Part shown: in pieces, positions 52,558 through 62,600 of the stretch
Position numbering within the stretch: the stretch's first letter is position 1
How the letters are laid out: every line of letters begins with the position of its first letter
DNA from: Skeletonema tropicum
Taxonomy: Eukaryota > Bacillariophyta > Thalassiosirophyceae > Thalassiosirales > Thalassiosiraceae
Direction: 5' to 3'
Length of the DNA stretch: 64,000 bases
Assembly (NCBI GenBank): GCA_037178625.1
Contig: CM074134.1
Coordinates: 186,001-250,000, forward strand
Made by a program: the position numbers and the translations under genes
The notes under the pieces: model-generated
What the model was told of the DNA's origin: nothing
Seen by the model: the letters and a program-made list of their open reading frames with translations, nothing else
Databases searched by the model: none

Positions 52558-55008
52558 ATGTACCTGATGTCGACAAGCTATCCAGAGGAGACTAATGGAG
52601 CCGGTCATACTGCAGAGCTTGTACGGCAACGCAAGAATGCCTCTATCAGCCCAGAGGAGAGGGCAGCTCAAAGGGCTAAGGCCGCCGCTAGAGTAAAGCT
52701 TTACCGTCAACGCAAGCATGCCTCGATGAGCGCAGAGGAGAGGGCAGCTCAGAAGGCAAAGAAGGCCGCTGCAGAAAAGATCTATCGTCAACGCAAGAAT
52801 GCCTCGATGAGCGCAGAGGAGAGGGCAGCTCAGAAGGCAAAGAAGGCCGCTGCAGACAAGATCTATCGTCAACGCAAGAATGCCTCGATGAGCGCAGAGG
52901 AGAGGGCAGCTCAGAAGGCAAAAAAGACCGCTGCGGCAAGGCTTTGCCGTCAACGCAAGATTGAGTCGATGAGCGCAGAGGAGAGGGCAGCTCAGAAGGC
53001 AAAAAAGACCGCTGCGGCAAGGCTTTACCGTCAACGAACGAATGCGATGAGCGCAGAGGAGAGCATTGGAAAGAGTTGTGATTACGAGATCGTTGTTGAC
53101 AGAACACATCCAGTCCAACAGGCACTCAATCATGACCAAAAGAAAATAATGAGAGTCGATAGCAATCCAAATGCATTTCGCACTGCTGTCTGTGTACTAT
53201 GCGATAGGCTAATAATTGGGTGTGAGGCTATCCACAAGATAACAGTTGATTCGCTTCGTTCTCAGAAAAATAGGATAAGCGTCAAATCCTATGAGGACTA
53301 CCACCAAGTCACGCTGAAAGATGAGCTTATTTCACAGTATGAAATCAAAGGCCAAGAGCTCGAAGGCCTTCTGCTATCACCAAGAGCCAAGAAGACCAAG
53401 AACAAGAACGGATGTGTAGCATTTGAGGCATGCAGCCAATGTTACAGTGCGTGGCACAATGATAGCGATTCACCGCCCAAGTATGCCATCAGTAACGGCT
53501 TTGCCATCGGCCACATCCCCACGGATATCATTGCCAATGAGGAAATCACAGAGCAGATGTGTTCGCTATTAGCTCCTGTCCGCCATTTTGCCTACATATT
53601 CGCGTATACAGCTGGTGCTCACAAAGCTATCCGTGGTCACTTTAGCTTTTTCGAGGTTGATCTTACCCATACTGGTTCTGTAATTAATCACTTCTTGACA
53701 ACAGGTGCAAACCCGCTTGTTTATGTCGTGTTATGTGGACGAATGACTCCGAAACAGAAGGAAATAGTGAAAAAAAGAGCAAGGCTTGACACAGAGAAGA
53801 TGATGGAAATATTAGAATGGTTCGTTAATGAGTGTGGCCACCCAGGATATGAAGGAGTTACCGCACCATCACAGTGCCCTCAGCCCAACATTATCGTCGA
53901 CGAAGAAACACCCAACAATACTGATCAAGAACATGATCCAGATCTAGAAGCAGAGTTTGCTGGAGCTTCGTTCCACTTTACCAGCATCCATGAGCCGCAA
54001 GATGATACAGGAGTTTACGAATCCAACCAGAAGTTTACCAAAGCTATGATTGATCGTACAATGCCAACACTTCTGGTCAATGGTAGCAAGTATGCAGATC
54101 TTAGAGAACTTCTTCTCGAGAATATTGCGCCACTGCAATTTCCTTTTGGTCAAGGGGGGCCAAAGGCAAAGCGGAGGACTCACATATCTCCGGTGGAATG
54201 CTATCGTTACTACTGCCGACTCTCGCTTCCTCAATTCATGAGGGGGGACTTTCTCCTCTTGCTGAACCACATGTTCAATCGGCAGCGCAGTTACGAGACA
54301 GCCGTGGTCACTTGCAAATCCAGTTTATTCGGCCAGTCACTTGCCGAGAAGATGTCAAAACTCAAAATGAAAGACCTCGATCAGGCATTGTTTCAAAAAC
54401 AAACCCGCCAAAGGGTAAATGGAACGGCTGGAGAATACATCAGGGCAGTGGAGGCAGCGTGCAAACCAGTCGGGTACACTGCTTTGAGTGCCAAACAAAA
54501 TCGCCGCAAGCATTTCGCAATGGATAACTACTTCGGAAGCCATTCCATTTTCTTAACTACGACTCCATGTGATGAATGCACCATCAGGGTCCAAGTCTTC
54601 GCCAACGCTGGCAAGGAGGTGGGCAAGCTTTTCCATGGCTTAATCCTGTTTGACTGCTTTTCATTCTGTAATGAGTGGCTTCCTCTAACTTCGTATCATC
54701 TCGGCTGCTCCTCATGCTCATCACATTCTCAAGAATTTCTGCTGGTGTGCCTTCAATGTCATCATTCCCGCCTGCATCGAGAGACTGTAGATTTGAATCC
54801 CCCTCAGCATGGTTGGGCCAAGAACATCCAGGTGAATAATTTTCTGTGCTTGTTTCATCAGATTCCAAAGTCATTACTCATGAATTCTTGCTGTTTGTCT
54901 CTGCCGAAACAATCATACACACAGGTTAACTTCACCTCGTCTTGGAGTAGAATCATTGGTGGCAGAGCCATTATTGAGAGGAAAGCGTTCTTGGAGTGGG
55001 TGATATAG
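52558..55008 (+). CDS. Helitron-like replication protein, N-terminal part, truncated
   Basis: ATG 52558 starts a frame of 816 codons. Residues 20-165 are five to six basic repeats of 27 residues (pattern MSAEERAAQKAKKAAA, IYRQRKNAS), probably helical and DNA- or nucleus-directed. Then a Cys-containing region (ACSQCYSAWHND) and a DUF6570-like segment (GFAIGHIPTDIIANEEIT to ILEWFVNECGH). Next comes the start of the Helitron_like_N domain: LQFPFGQGGPKAKRR, YYCRLSLPQFMRGDFLLL, YETAVVTCKSSLFGQSLAEK, HSIFLTTTPCDECTIRVQVF. The HUH nuclease and helicase are missing: near 54640 the similarity stops, and the remaining codons look like the reverse strand of other coding sequence. It cannot transpose itself. 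The last 120 codons should not be trusted as protein. Confidence 0.75.
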   Translation: MYLMSTSYPEETNGAGHTAELVRQRKNASISPEERAAQRAKAAARVKLYRQRKHASMSAEERAAQKAKKAAAEKIYRQRKNASMSAEERAAQKAKKAAADKIYRQRKNASMSAEERAAQKAKKTAAARLCRQRKIESMSAEERAAQKAKKTAAARLYRQRTNAMSAEESIGKSCDYEIVVDRTHPVQQALNHDQKKIMRVDSNPNAFRTAVCVLCDRLIIGCEAIHKITVDSLRSQKNRISVKSYEDYHQVTLKDELISQYEIKGQELEGLLLSPRAKKTKNKNGCVAFEACSQCYSAWHNDSDSPPKYAISNGFAIGHIPTDIIANEEITEQMCSLLAPVRHFAYIFAYTAGAHKAIRGHFSFFEVDLTHTGSVINHFLTTGANPLVYVVLCGRMTPKQKEIVKKRARLDTEKMMEILEWFVNECGHPGYEGVTAPSQCPQPNIIVDEETPNNTDQEHDPDLEAEFAGASFHFTSIHEPQDDTGVYESNQKFTKAMIDRTMPTLLVNGSKYADLRELLLENIAPLQFPFGQGGPKAKRRTHISPVECYRYYCRLSLPQFMRGDFLLLLNHMFNRQRSYETAVVTCKSSLFGQSLAEKMSKLKMKDLDQALFQKQTRQRVNGTAGEYIRAVEAACKPVGYTALSAKQNRRKHFAMDNYFGSHSIFLTTTPCDECTIRVQVFANAGKEVGKLFHGLILFDCFSFCNEWLPLTSYHLGCSSCSSHSQEFLLVCLQCHHSRLHRETVDLNPPQHGWAKNIQVNNFLCLFHQIPKSLLMNSCCLSLPKQSYTQVNFTSSWSRIIGGRAIIERKAFLEWVI

Positions 55009-55107
55009 TTTTGGCGTCCTTATCGAATAGAACCAACTGCAACAGACTCTTCTTACAGTGATTTATGATCCTCTTCGGTTTGGATGAATGGATGAGATCG
55101 ATCAATT

Positions 55108-55291
55108 CAGCCGAGTAAAAGCCGGCGGAATTGCAAATTGGCCCACCGCCGAGGGAAAGCCGGCGGTATAATCAAATTGGCCCATCACAGCCGAGGAATG
55201 CTGGCTGTATATCAATTGGCCCAACAGCCGAGGAAGCCGGCTGTATATAAATTGGCCCAACAGCCGAGGAAGCCGGCTTTATATAAATTGG
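55108..55291. repeat. 36-bp hairpin array, left half
   Basis: Five units with consensus AACAGCCGAGGAAGCCGGCT then GTATATAAATTGGCCC. Each unit can pair CAGCCG with CGGCTG. The last unit is cut after AAATTGG by the TIR transposon. The array resumes at 58031. Confidence 0.9.
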
Positions 55292-55695
55292 TAGGGGGGA
55301 GCAAGCCCAGAATGATGAATTTTCAAATAGGTTTTATACCAAATACTATTGCATACATGAATTCATATATATCCAATGTAGATATATCCAAAGTTTCGTG
55401 CTATTTGTTCCATTTCTTCATACCCATTTTGGCACTACATAGGAGCACATTTTTGGCCATTGAGTCATGAATTGAAAGTGATGGATGGCGCCAAATTTCG
55501 CTCCCGCAATTTATTCTATGTAGGAATTGGTACTCAAGGTTGCGCACTCCATCTCCACCTCCTCTTTTAATCTCATTTAGGCTCTGCAAGCTACGTGTAT
55601 CGAACTACTGGATTAATTATCACTTAGTAGAACTTGAGTTACACACTTCTTTCTACTACGAATACATTACTCCCCCCCTACTTTAACATTGGTAC

Positions 55696-56345
55696 TCAAG
55701 GTTGCGCACGCTCCATCTCCACCTCCTCTTTAGCTAATCTCCATCCGCCTTGCTTAGCCTTGATCCAAAAGCTTGGCAGCAGCTTAACTTCTTGCAAACG
55801 AGGTTCGTCATCATCTACAACATCTTCATCGTATAGCATTTCGAAAGTTTTCTTTCTTCTCTTTATCCCAACCACCTTCCCACTATGCCACATTAGCTGC
55901 TCACCACGCGTCAAACAGATTTCAATGCGACGATCAATCAAGCTTTCATCCAATGCAGGGTGGAGTCTAGGTTGCATTTCACCGTATCTGTCTCCAACTC
56001 CGTCCAACTCCCGCTCGTCACGCATTTCGGTTGCCTTGTCCCTAATTTCTTGCTCTTTTTCTTCTGACATGACGTTAAGTTTAGCAACATCGGCAGACAA
56101 TGTTCCAAGCACTGGCAAAGCCTTCCGCTCAAGTCTTTTGACAGGAGGCTTTTCTGGAATTGGCCTTTTGTCCTCTTCCGGTATAATTTTGTTCTTTAAC
56201 CAGTCGGCAAGGATATCTACCGAATACTCCTTACCATCTTTACTCCATGGATGATGTAAGTCTTCCCAGCCAAGTCCAAGTACTCTGATACGGATCTGTT
56301 CTTTGATCTCATCTAACTTTGCCGTCTTACTTTTTAGTTGGCAAG
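55696..56345 (-). pseudogene. Transposon protein, C-terminal part in another frame
   Basis: Immediately after the stop of the coiled-coil part, another minus-strand frame reads LKSKTAKLDEIKEQIRIRVL, LGWEDLHHPWSKDGKEYSVD, ADWLKNKIIPEE, ALPVLGTLSADVAKLNVM, GEMQPRLHPALDESLIDRRI and LPSFWIKAKQGGWRLAKEEV before a stop at 55696. The GLGW...HxxWSK, LPVLGT and GGWR motifs look like the far C-terminus of the same protein family, so an internal deletion probably joined the two parts out of frame. Confidence 0.6.
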
Positions 56346-57838
56346 GAAAGATACAATGGCATCACGCTGTGCCACTGATGTTCCGTCTTCGGGAAGAATG
56401 CACGCAGACATTAAAATTGGTTTGTACTCAGCTGGCATCCCCTCACATGACTCTTCTACACAACTCAAAATCAGATTGAGGTATTCTGTTTGATGGCGCT
56501 TTGTTTCATCACAATTGAGCTGACCCCACCGCTCCGCCTTGGCAGCACGGTACGCCGACATTAGCTGGCAAACAATGGCGAGAACTGTTCTCATTCGACG
56601 GATGAACCAAATGCTTGGCAGTTCTTCAACGGTAGATTCAGGTTGCATTATTTTAAGGAATGCCAGCAGTATCTTGCTAAACGCTGTTGGAGAGCCTCCG
56701 GCAACCTATTGTGTAATAATAATAATGCAGCAGTGTTTTGATTAGTTGAATCAAGTACATAATAATAATAAACATTTTGAACAACACATACCAAATACTC
56801 CATGATGAGTTGGACAATCTTTTCCGACCATCTCTTAAATCCTGTTCCCTTCATAGATTCTTTCTTGATAACTATTCGTCCTGCTGCAAGTTGTTCCTGC
56901 AACATTGCCTCCATCCTCGCCAACTTTGCTTCCATATCCTGAAGTGAATTCTCCACTTCTTTCCGCGCTGCTATTTCCTTTGCTTCCCTCGCCTCTGCTT
57001 CCTTGACAGCCTTCTGTGATGCCCTCAATTTCTCCTTCAGTTCACGTATCATCTCATCTTTTGCCGCTATCAACTCATCTTTTGCTGCTAACTGTTTGTT
57101 TGACTTGTTTGCAACTGCTAATTTATTGTTATTGATTTGCTTCCTCTCCTTTGTTGCGATAGTCTTCTCTTTTGAAGCCTCCTTCTTCATCTCTTTTGCG
57201 TCAGTAGCTGCTTTTGCTGCGGCGGCCATTTTGACATTAGCTGTAGTCGTCACCTCTGCTGCACGCTTCATCTTCTTTTCAGCCCTCTCGTGCACTTTCT
57301 CTGCCCCCTTCTCAATGGCGTTCACTTTCATTGCAGTCTCACGTTCAACCGATTGAATTTCTCTTGCGGTAGTCTCGACTTTCCTTTTCAGTTGTTGGTT
57401 ATCAGCAGACAATACTTCTATTTGCTTATCTCGCCTTTGCGTTGCCCTCTTCAGATTGAATATTCTTGGATCTGCCGTATTATTATCTGACGTCGGCGCC
57501 TGTGTTGGCTGTGATGGGTTCCGAGGGACGTTCGGGGCATGCGGTGCGTTGGATTTCTTCTGCTTGCCACCCTTTGGCTTGCGGCTAATACCGCTCTTCG
57601 TCCTTCTCCTCTTTTGCTTTGGCACTGCCTCGGCACCGGCCGCCATCGTGGTATCATCATTACTCTCTTCCATCATTGCTTTTGCTGCATCGTCAGCTCT
57701 TTGCTGCATCGGAGAGCTCTCCGATGCGTTGAGTCTTTTGTAGATCGGAGTTTTGTCGACAAAATTGGCTGGTTTGGCAACAAAAGCTCCACAGGGTGAG
57801 CACTTGAGCCCACCAAACTCTTGGGGCGCATAGACCAT
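56334..57838 (-). CDS. Transposon protein, coiled-coil N-terminal part
   Basis: ATG 57838 (the frame is open slightly upstream). Exon 1 57838-56791 and exon 2 56705-56334 join across a GT-AG intron (EYL|VAGGSPTAF). The first 110 residues are basic and Pro/Asn-rich (KQKRRRTKSGISRKPKGGKQ); residues 120-330 form a long Ala/Lys/Glu coiled coil; then FKRWSEKIVQLIMEYLV, and in exon 2 VEELPSIWFIRRMRTVLAIV, AERWGQLNCDETKRHQT and ILMSACILPEDGTS before a stop. From memory, the ELPSIxFIRRxRTVL segment is typical of a repeated diatom protein linked with mobile DNA that normally continues much further; here it ends at once, next to a tail in another frame. No catalytic triad is visible. Confidence 0.65.
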
Positions 57839-58030
57839 ACCCCCGTCTATGCGCCCCAACAGTTTCAAAGTATGAAAACAAATAATAACAGAGAATAAGC
57901 TGCCAAAGGGTCCTATTTCTTACTCCGATCAGGCGATGGCCAATTTTGGCCATGGTCAAAAAATTTTGAGAAAATTCTTGGCGCGCACCACTCGTGACTC
58001 CCCAAAAAACACAGGGCTTGCTCCCCCCTA

Positions 58031-58153
58031 AAATTGGCCCAACAGCCGAGGAAGCCGGCTGTATATAAATTGGCCCAACAGCCGAGGAAGCCGGCTGTAT
58101 ATAAATTGGCCCAACAGCCGAGGAAGCTGGCTGTATATAAATTGGCCCAACGT
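58031..58153. repeat. 36-bp hairpin array, right half
   Basis: Three units plus a partial one continue the array of 55108-55291 after the transposon. One unit has GCTGGCTGT in place of GCCGGCTGT. Confidence 0.9.
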
Positions 58154-58513
58154 TGATGCGAATGTCTGGTGGATGAGGACGAAGGAAGTCATTGAGGCGT
58201 GTGAGAGAAGATATGAATAGAAACTGCTTCACAATGTGATGTCTGGCACCCATGTTCCGAAAGGAGGATGGGAAGTCAAATGAATTTGTTCGAGGCACCA
58301 ATGTTTTTTTTTCATTCTTACTCGAGCGCCTTGTCTGGCACCAACGTTCCAACTATTGATGGATTTCATCTGAAGATGATAGAGAGGAAGTTTCCCATTC
58401 ACGAGCTCATCATGTTTTTCAGTTGCAGAAGTAGAAAGTGACCTTTTAAAAGTGAGTACAAACTTAGGACATAAGTTGATGACATCTCCGAATGCAATCA
58501 GTCTCACATCGAA
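58154..58513. other. Possible relic coding region
   Basis: A minus-strand frame (58507-58229) reads MRLIAFGDVINLCPKFVLTF and KHDELVNGKLPLYHLQMKSI before becoming low-quality. It looks protein-like, but I recognise no family and the frame is not continuous with a neighbour. Confidence 0.3.
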
Positions 58514-59050
58514 CTAACTTTTATACGTTATAAATATCCTTTCACTTCCACAGAATACATTTATGACTCCAATCAATTCTTCTTCACAAAAACGTAGTGA
58601 ACTCTTCCCTTTTCCTGCCCATTCATCAATTACTGTACGTGTAAACCACAACTCACGACAGTCTTTTAGAACCATTCCTTTGATCACAACATTTGCGCAG
58701 TAAATACGTTTTGAAGGGTCGTTAGCTTGAGACCTGAGACCATCATAGACACATCCAACAAGCTGTAAACCTAATGCATCACGAGGCACAGCAGTGTCAA
58801 ACTGCTGTGGCAAATTCTTCTTTGGTAATATTTTGACAGTTCCCATCTCAGCTGCCCAATTGGATTTTGTTAGTCTGCATCCGATTTCATTTGCTCTTTG
58901 ACATCTGTTGATTTTATGTCCAACGTGCTTGGCCGCGACCTTAATGTTGTTGTGCGAAAATGAGAGTTCTGTGACTAGCTTGGTCCTTGGGGCAAGAAAG
59001 GGGTCTTGCCCCAAGAAAAAATCTGCCCTTGCTTTGCCCTCCAAAAACAA
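58514..59050 (-). CDS. Hypothetical protein, unknown family
   Basis: An open minus-strand frame of about 178 codons ends at 58514. The segment HVGHKINRCQRANEIGCRLT, MGTVKILPKKNLPQQFDTAV, ALGLQLVGCVYDGLRSQAND, IYCANVVIKGMVLKDCRELW and FTRTVIDEWAGKGKSSLRFC has a natural mix of residues and even Cys spacing, and looks like true protein, perhaps a nucleic-acid or mobile-element protein. The 5' end is uncertain: the nominal first codon is TTG, and a palindrome with ACGT cores lies 10 bp upstream. No close neighbour gives a clue. Confidence 0.4.
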   Translation of the reverse strand: MFLEGKARADFFLGQDPFLAPRTKLVTELSFSHNNIKVAAKHVGHKINRCQRANEIGCRLTKSNWAAEMGTVKILPKKNLPQQFDTAVPRDALGLQLVGCVYDGLRSQANDPSKRIYCANVVIKGMVLKDCRELWFTRTVIDEWAGKGKSSLRFCEEELIGVINVFCGSERIFITYKS

Positions 59051-59060
59051 AAGCTATATA

Positions 59061-59086
59061 GTGCCACGTCATATATGACGTGGCAC
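59061..59086. promoter_or_regulatory. Perfect 26-bp palindrome with two ACGT cores
   Basis: GTGCCACGTCA - TATA - TGACGTGGCAC. Each arm contains CCACGTCA, a hybrid G-box/C-box element of the kind bound by plant-type and stramenopile bZIP factors. It lies just upstream of the minus-strand hypothetical protein. The regulatory role is inference; it could also be an element terminus. Confidence 0.45.
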
Positions 59087-59683
59087 TCCCAATTCGAGTG
59101 GTGTGTGCAGTGATGTGTGTGAAATACGCGTGTGCAGCGTAGCCTCTCTCGATGTTTTTGCAAAAAAAATGCCAAAAAAAGAGGAGAGGGTCGATACCTC
59201 TGACTACGATTTTGTAACCATTACCATGCGGCGAATGGTAGGAATAACGTCGCGGCACTTTGCAGACTCGTTCTAAATTACCTAAATGGAAAGTTGCTGG
59301 TCTTTGAACCGTAAGAATCGGGCTACTATTGGCGTAGTTATGGTCGACAGCCAAAAGGAGTACCAAAGGAGTACCTCGGAAGGAAAGGGTTAAATGCATT
59401 CAGATCTAGTGGCTCAGTGGTACGACTTTCGTTTATGATCAGCACTGAAGAACCCGATCTACAAAAGATTCGACGTTCAACGTGCTCTACCTACTTACTT
59501 ATGTACCAGATATCTAATCAAATGAGTAGGAGTATCTTGCTTTTGGTACCGCTTTCAACTAACACCTTTCCGTATCTACCAGACAGATAATGAGATCTTG
59601 CTTCTCACAAGAACAATAAAAAGTCACAAATGGATTCAGAAGATTTGTTGGATTTTGTACTTATCTACTTTTAATTAAGTATA
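59087..59683. other. Intergenic, no gene seen
   Basis: Contains TGGCTCAGTGGTA (59409-59421), matching a tRNA A-box, without a matching B-box or cloverleaf. Nothing else supported. Confidence 0.4.
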
Positions 59684-62600
59684 TCAAAAATTATTGTTAT
59701 GAGGGCCGCGGCAAGAGGAAGCACAGAATGGACCTCTTTGCTCTATCTGCGGGTCAGCAATATATGTGCAGTTTGTATCACCAAAGATGCCAGTTGTTCC
59801 GCCGTAGGGGAAGTTATCCTTCCATGCACATAAACTCTGGTTGAATGCTTCAGCTCCCCAGAACATCCAACTCATATTCGTCACTGCAGCCGTGTTCCAA
59901 GACGAGATGTCACCGTTGAAGGATGAAGCTCCATTGAACATACCAATCATATCAGACACTGCAGATGTGTCCCAAGACGAGATGTCGCCATTAAAGGATG
60001 AAGCGTCATAGAACATGGCGTACATAGTACTAACAGCTGAAGTATCCCAGCGAGACAGATCTTCTTGCTTGAATGATGACGCTCCATAAAACATAAAACT
60101 CATATCAGTCACAGCAGACGTGTTCCAAAATGAGATGTCGCCATCAAAGGATGATGCTCTATTGAACATGTCACCCATATCAGTCACTGCAGCCGTATTC
60201 CAAGAAGAGATGTCACCGTTAAAGGATGATGCGCCATAAAAAATAGCTTTCATTGTAGCTACAGCAGAAGTATCCCAGCGAGACAGATCTTCTTGTTTGA
60301 ATGATGACGCTCCATAAAACATAAAACTCATATCAGTCACTGCAGACGTGTCCCAGGGTGAGATGTCGCCATTAAAGGATGATGCTCTCAAGAACATGTA
60401 AATCATATCAGTCACTGCAGACGTGTCCCAAGAAGAGATGTCGCCATTAAAGGACGATGCTCCGTAGAACAAGGCTTTCATAGTGGCTACAGCTGAAGTA
60501 TCCCAGCGAGACAGACTTTCTTGCTTGAAGGATGACGCTCCATAAAACATAAAACTCATATCAGTCACTGCAGACGTGTTCCAAATCGAGATGTCACCAT
60601 TAAAGGATGATGCTTCATAGAACATTCGATACACACTGGTGACCGCAGCCGTATTCCAAGAAGAGATGTCACCGTTAAAGAATGATGCATTATGGAACAT
60701 GAAACTCATATCAGTCACTGCAGCCGTGTTCCAAGACGAGATGTCGCCATTGAACGATGATGATTTATTGAACATGCCAATCATATCAGTCACTCGAGAC
60801 GTGTCCCAAGATGAGATGTCGCCATCAAAGGATGATGCATCATAAAACATAGCTCTCATTTCAGTCACAGCTGAAGTATTCCAACTTGACAAATCACGGT
60901 TGAACGATGAAGCTGCCAAGAACATTCGACTCATATCAGTTACTTGACCAACATCCCACATAGAAATGTCTTCGTCAAATGTGCGAAGATCTCGAAACAA
61001 TTCTGACATGTCAGTCACGTTACCAACGCACCAAGACCCAATCGGCCATCCGTGTTTTGAGCTGTCATCTTCACCCCAAAGCCCTTGATCATATTGATCA
61101 ACTGCAGCCTTGAGCTCATCCCGGGTGGTAAAACAATCCGTCGGAGATACCTCGTTGCAGTAGAAAGCACAAAATGGGCCTCGATGTACAGATGATGGAT
61201 CGTGTTTAATAGTACAGCCCGAATCCACGAACATATCATTTGCATTGCTGTAAGGGAAGGTATCCTCCCACATACACAGATTCTGGTTAAAGGAGATTGC
61301 CCCTGTGAACATTTCTCTCGCATTTGTAGCAGATGATATATTCCAAGAAGACAAATCCTGATTGAATGATGAAGCTCCAAAGAACATTCGATTCATATTA
61401 CTGACCTGACCAACGTTCCATTTAGATAGATCTTCGTCAAAAGTATCAAGACCTTCAAATAAGCTTGCCATGTCAGTTACGTCGTCAACACACCATGATC
61501 CAATTGGCCATCCATACGTGTCAACAATACTAGGGGGGCAAAAGTCTACCTCTTTACTACACCCGTTTTGGATATACTGGGTAATATTAGACTTGAGTAT
61601 GTCACGATCAGCAAAGCATGCATAAGATCGCTCGCTGGGAGATTGAGAAGGATGGAGACTCATCGAAGGAGGATCAGTATTTTTGACAGCAGCCGAAGGA
61701 GGCGCTGTAACTGTAATTCCGGAACGTGAAAGCGTAACTCCAAGACTGACAGCAAACGCTGTAATCAATACACAAAATATCGTCAACAAGAATTTGATTC
61801 GCCTCTGCTTCCACCATGGGAGTTCAGGTTCTACAAGAGTTGCTTCATAAACAAGTTGAGGTACATCATCAACTTCCTCTTCTTCTTCGACCATCCTTGC
61901 TTCTGGAATATTCAATGGCGTGTTTCTCTGTGCTGCTGTTGGTAAGAGTAAGACCTGATCCACATCCCTATCGTCGCTGGCAGGTAGGATATTAGGTCCA
62001 ACAAATCGCTGCTGCAAATTCTCTGGTTCTTGTTCATCCACTTGATGAAGAATAGGACCTCCCCCTCTCGATTCATTACCACCTACAGCAACAGCAGTAG
62101 ATGCTTCATTTACTTGGCTATTGGAACCACTACTATTTGTCCCTGATATCTGTGGTGCTGCTTCCATTTTGGCATCAGTCAGAGAATCTTGCTGATAAAC
62201 AAGAGGGAGAGGCGGCCCATCATCTCCATCGGTTGCATCCTCTCCTAAATCAATCTGTGGTGGTTTTGATTCATCCTCAAATTCTGCAGAGTTGAATGGA
62301 CGGGGGGGTGCGTTGTCATCATCTCCATCCTCGATCTGCTCCAACATCGCAGCCGGTGTTGACGACTGTGATGGATTCGAAGAGTTCGAGGCATGTTCAG
62401 TCGATGCCACATGAACATCATCCTTCTCACGAAGTTCCATCCCAGCTACCTGTTGAGCCAAAGGCACCGGAGCTGCATCTTCGTCTACATTCTCGAGTCC
62501 GCCCGGGAGCCATGTTGCTGCTGCTGCTGAAGTGAAGTTAGTCGATGTGGCTTGTTCAATCGATGCCACATCATCCTTCTCACGAAGTTCCATCCCAGCT

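Larger units (their letters stand above)
55292..58030 (-). mobile_element. 2.74-kb TIR DNA transposon, probably internally deleted
   Basis: The ends TAGGGGGGAGCAAGCCC (55292-55308) and GGGCTTGCTCCCCCCTA (58014-58030) are perfect 17-bp inverted repeats. AAATTGG flanks both sides (55285-55291 and 58031-58037) as a 7-bp target duplication within a 36-bp repeat array. The interior carries minus-strand coding sequence of a protein type I associate with diatom mobile DNA. Its middle part seems to be missing, so it is likely non-autonomous. Confidence 0.85.

Noticed and set aside
55108..55291. CRISPR-like repeats
   Set aside because: The 36-bp units abut without variable spacers; they are a tandem hairpin array.
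59402..59480. tRNA gene or SINE head
   Set aside because: An A-box-like TGGCTCAGTGGTA is present, but there is no proper B-box and the acceptor ends do not pair.
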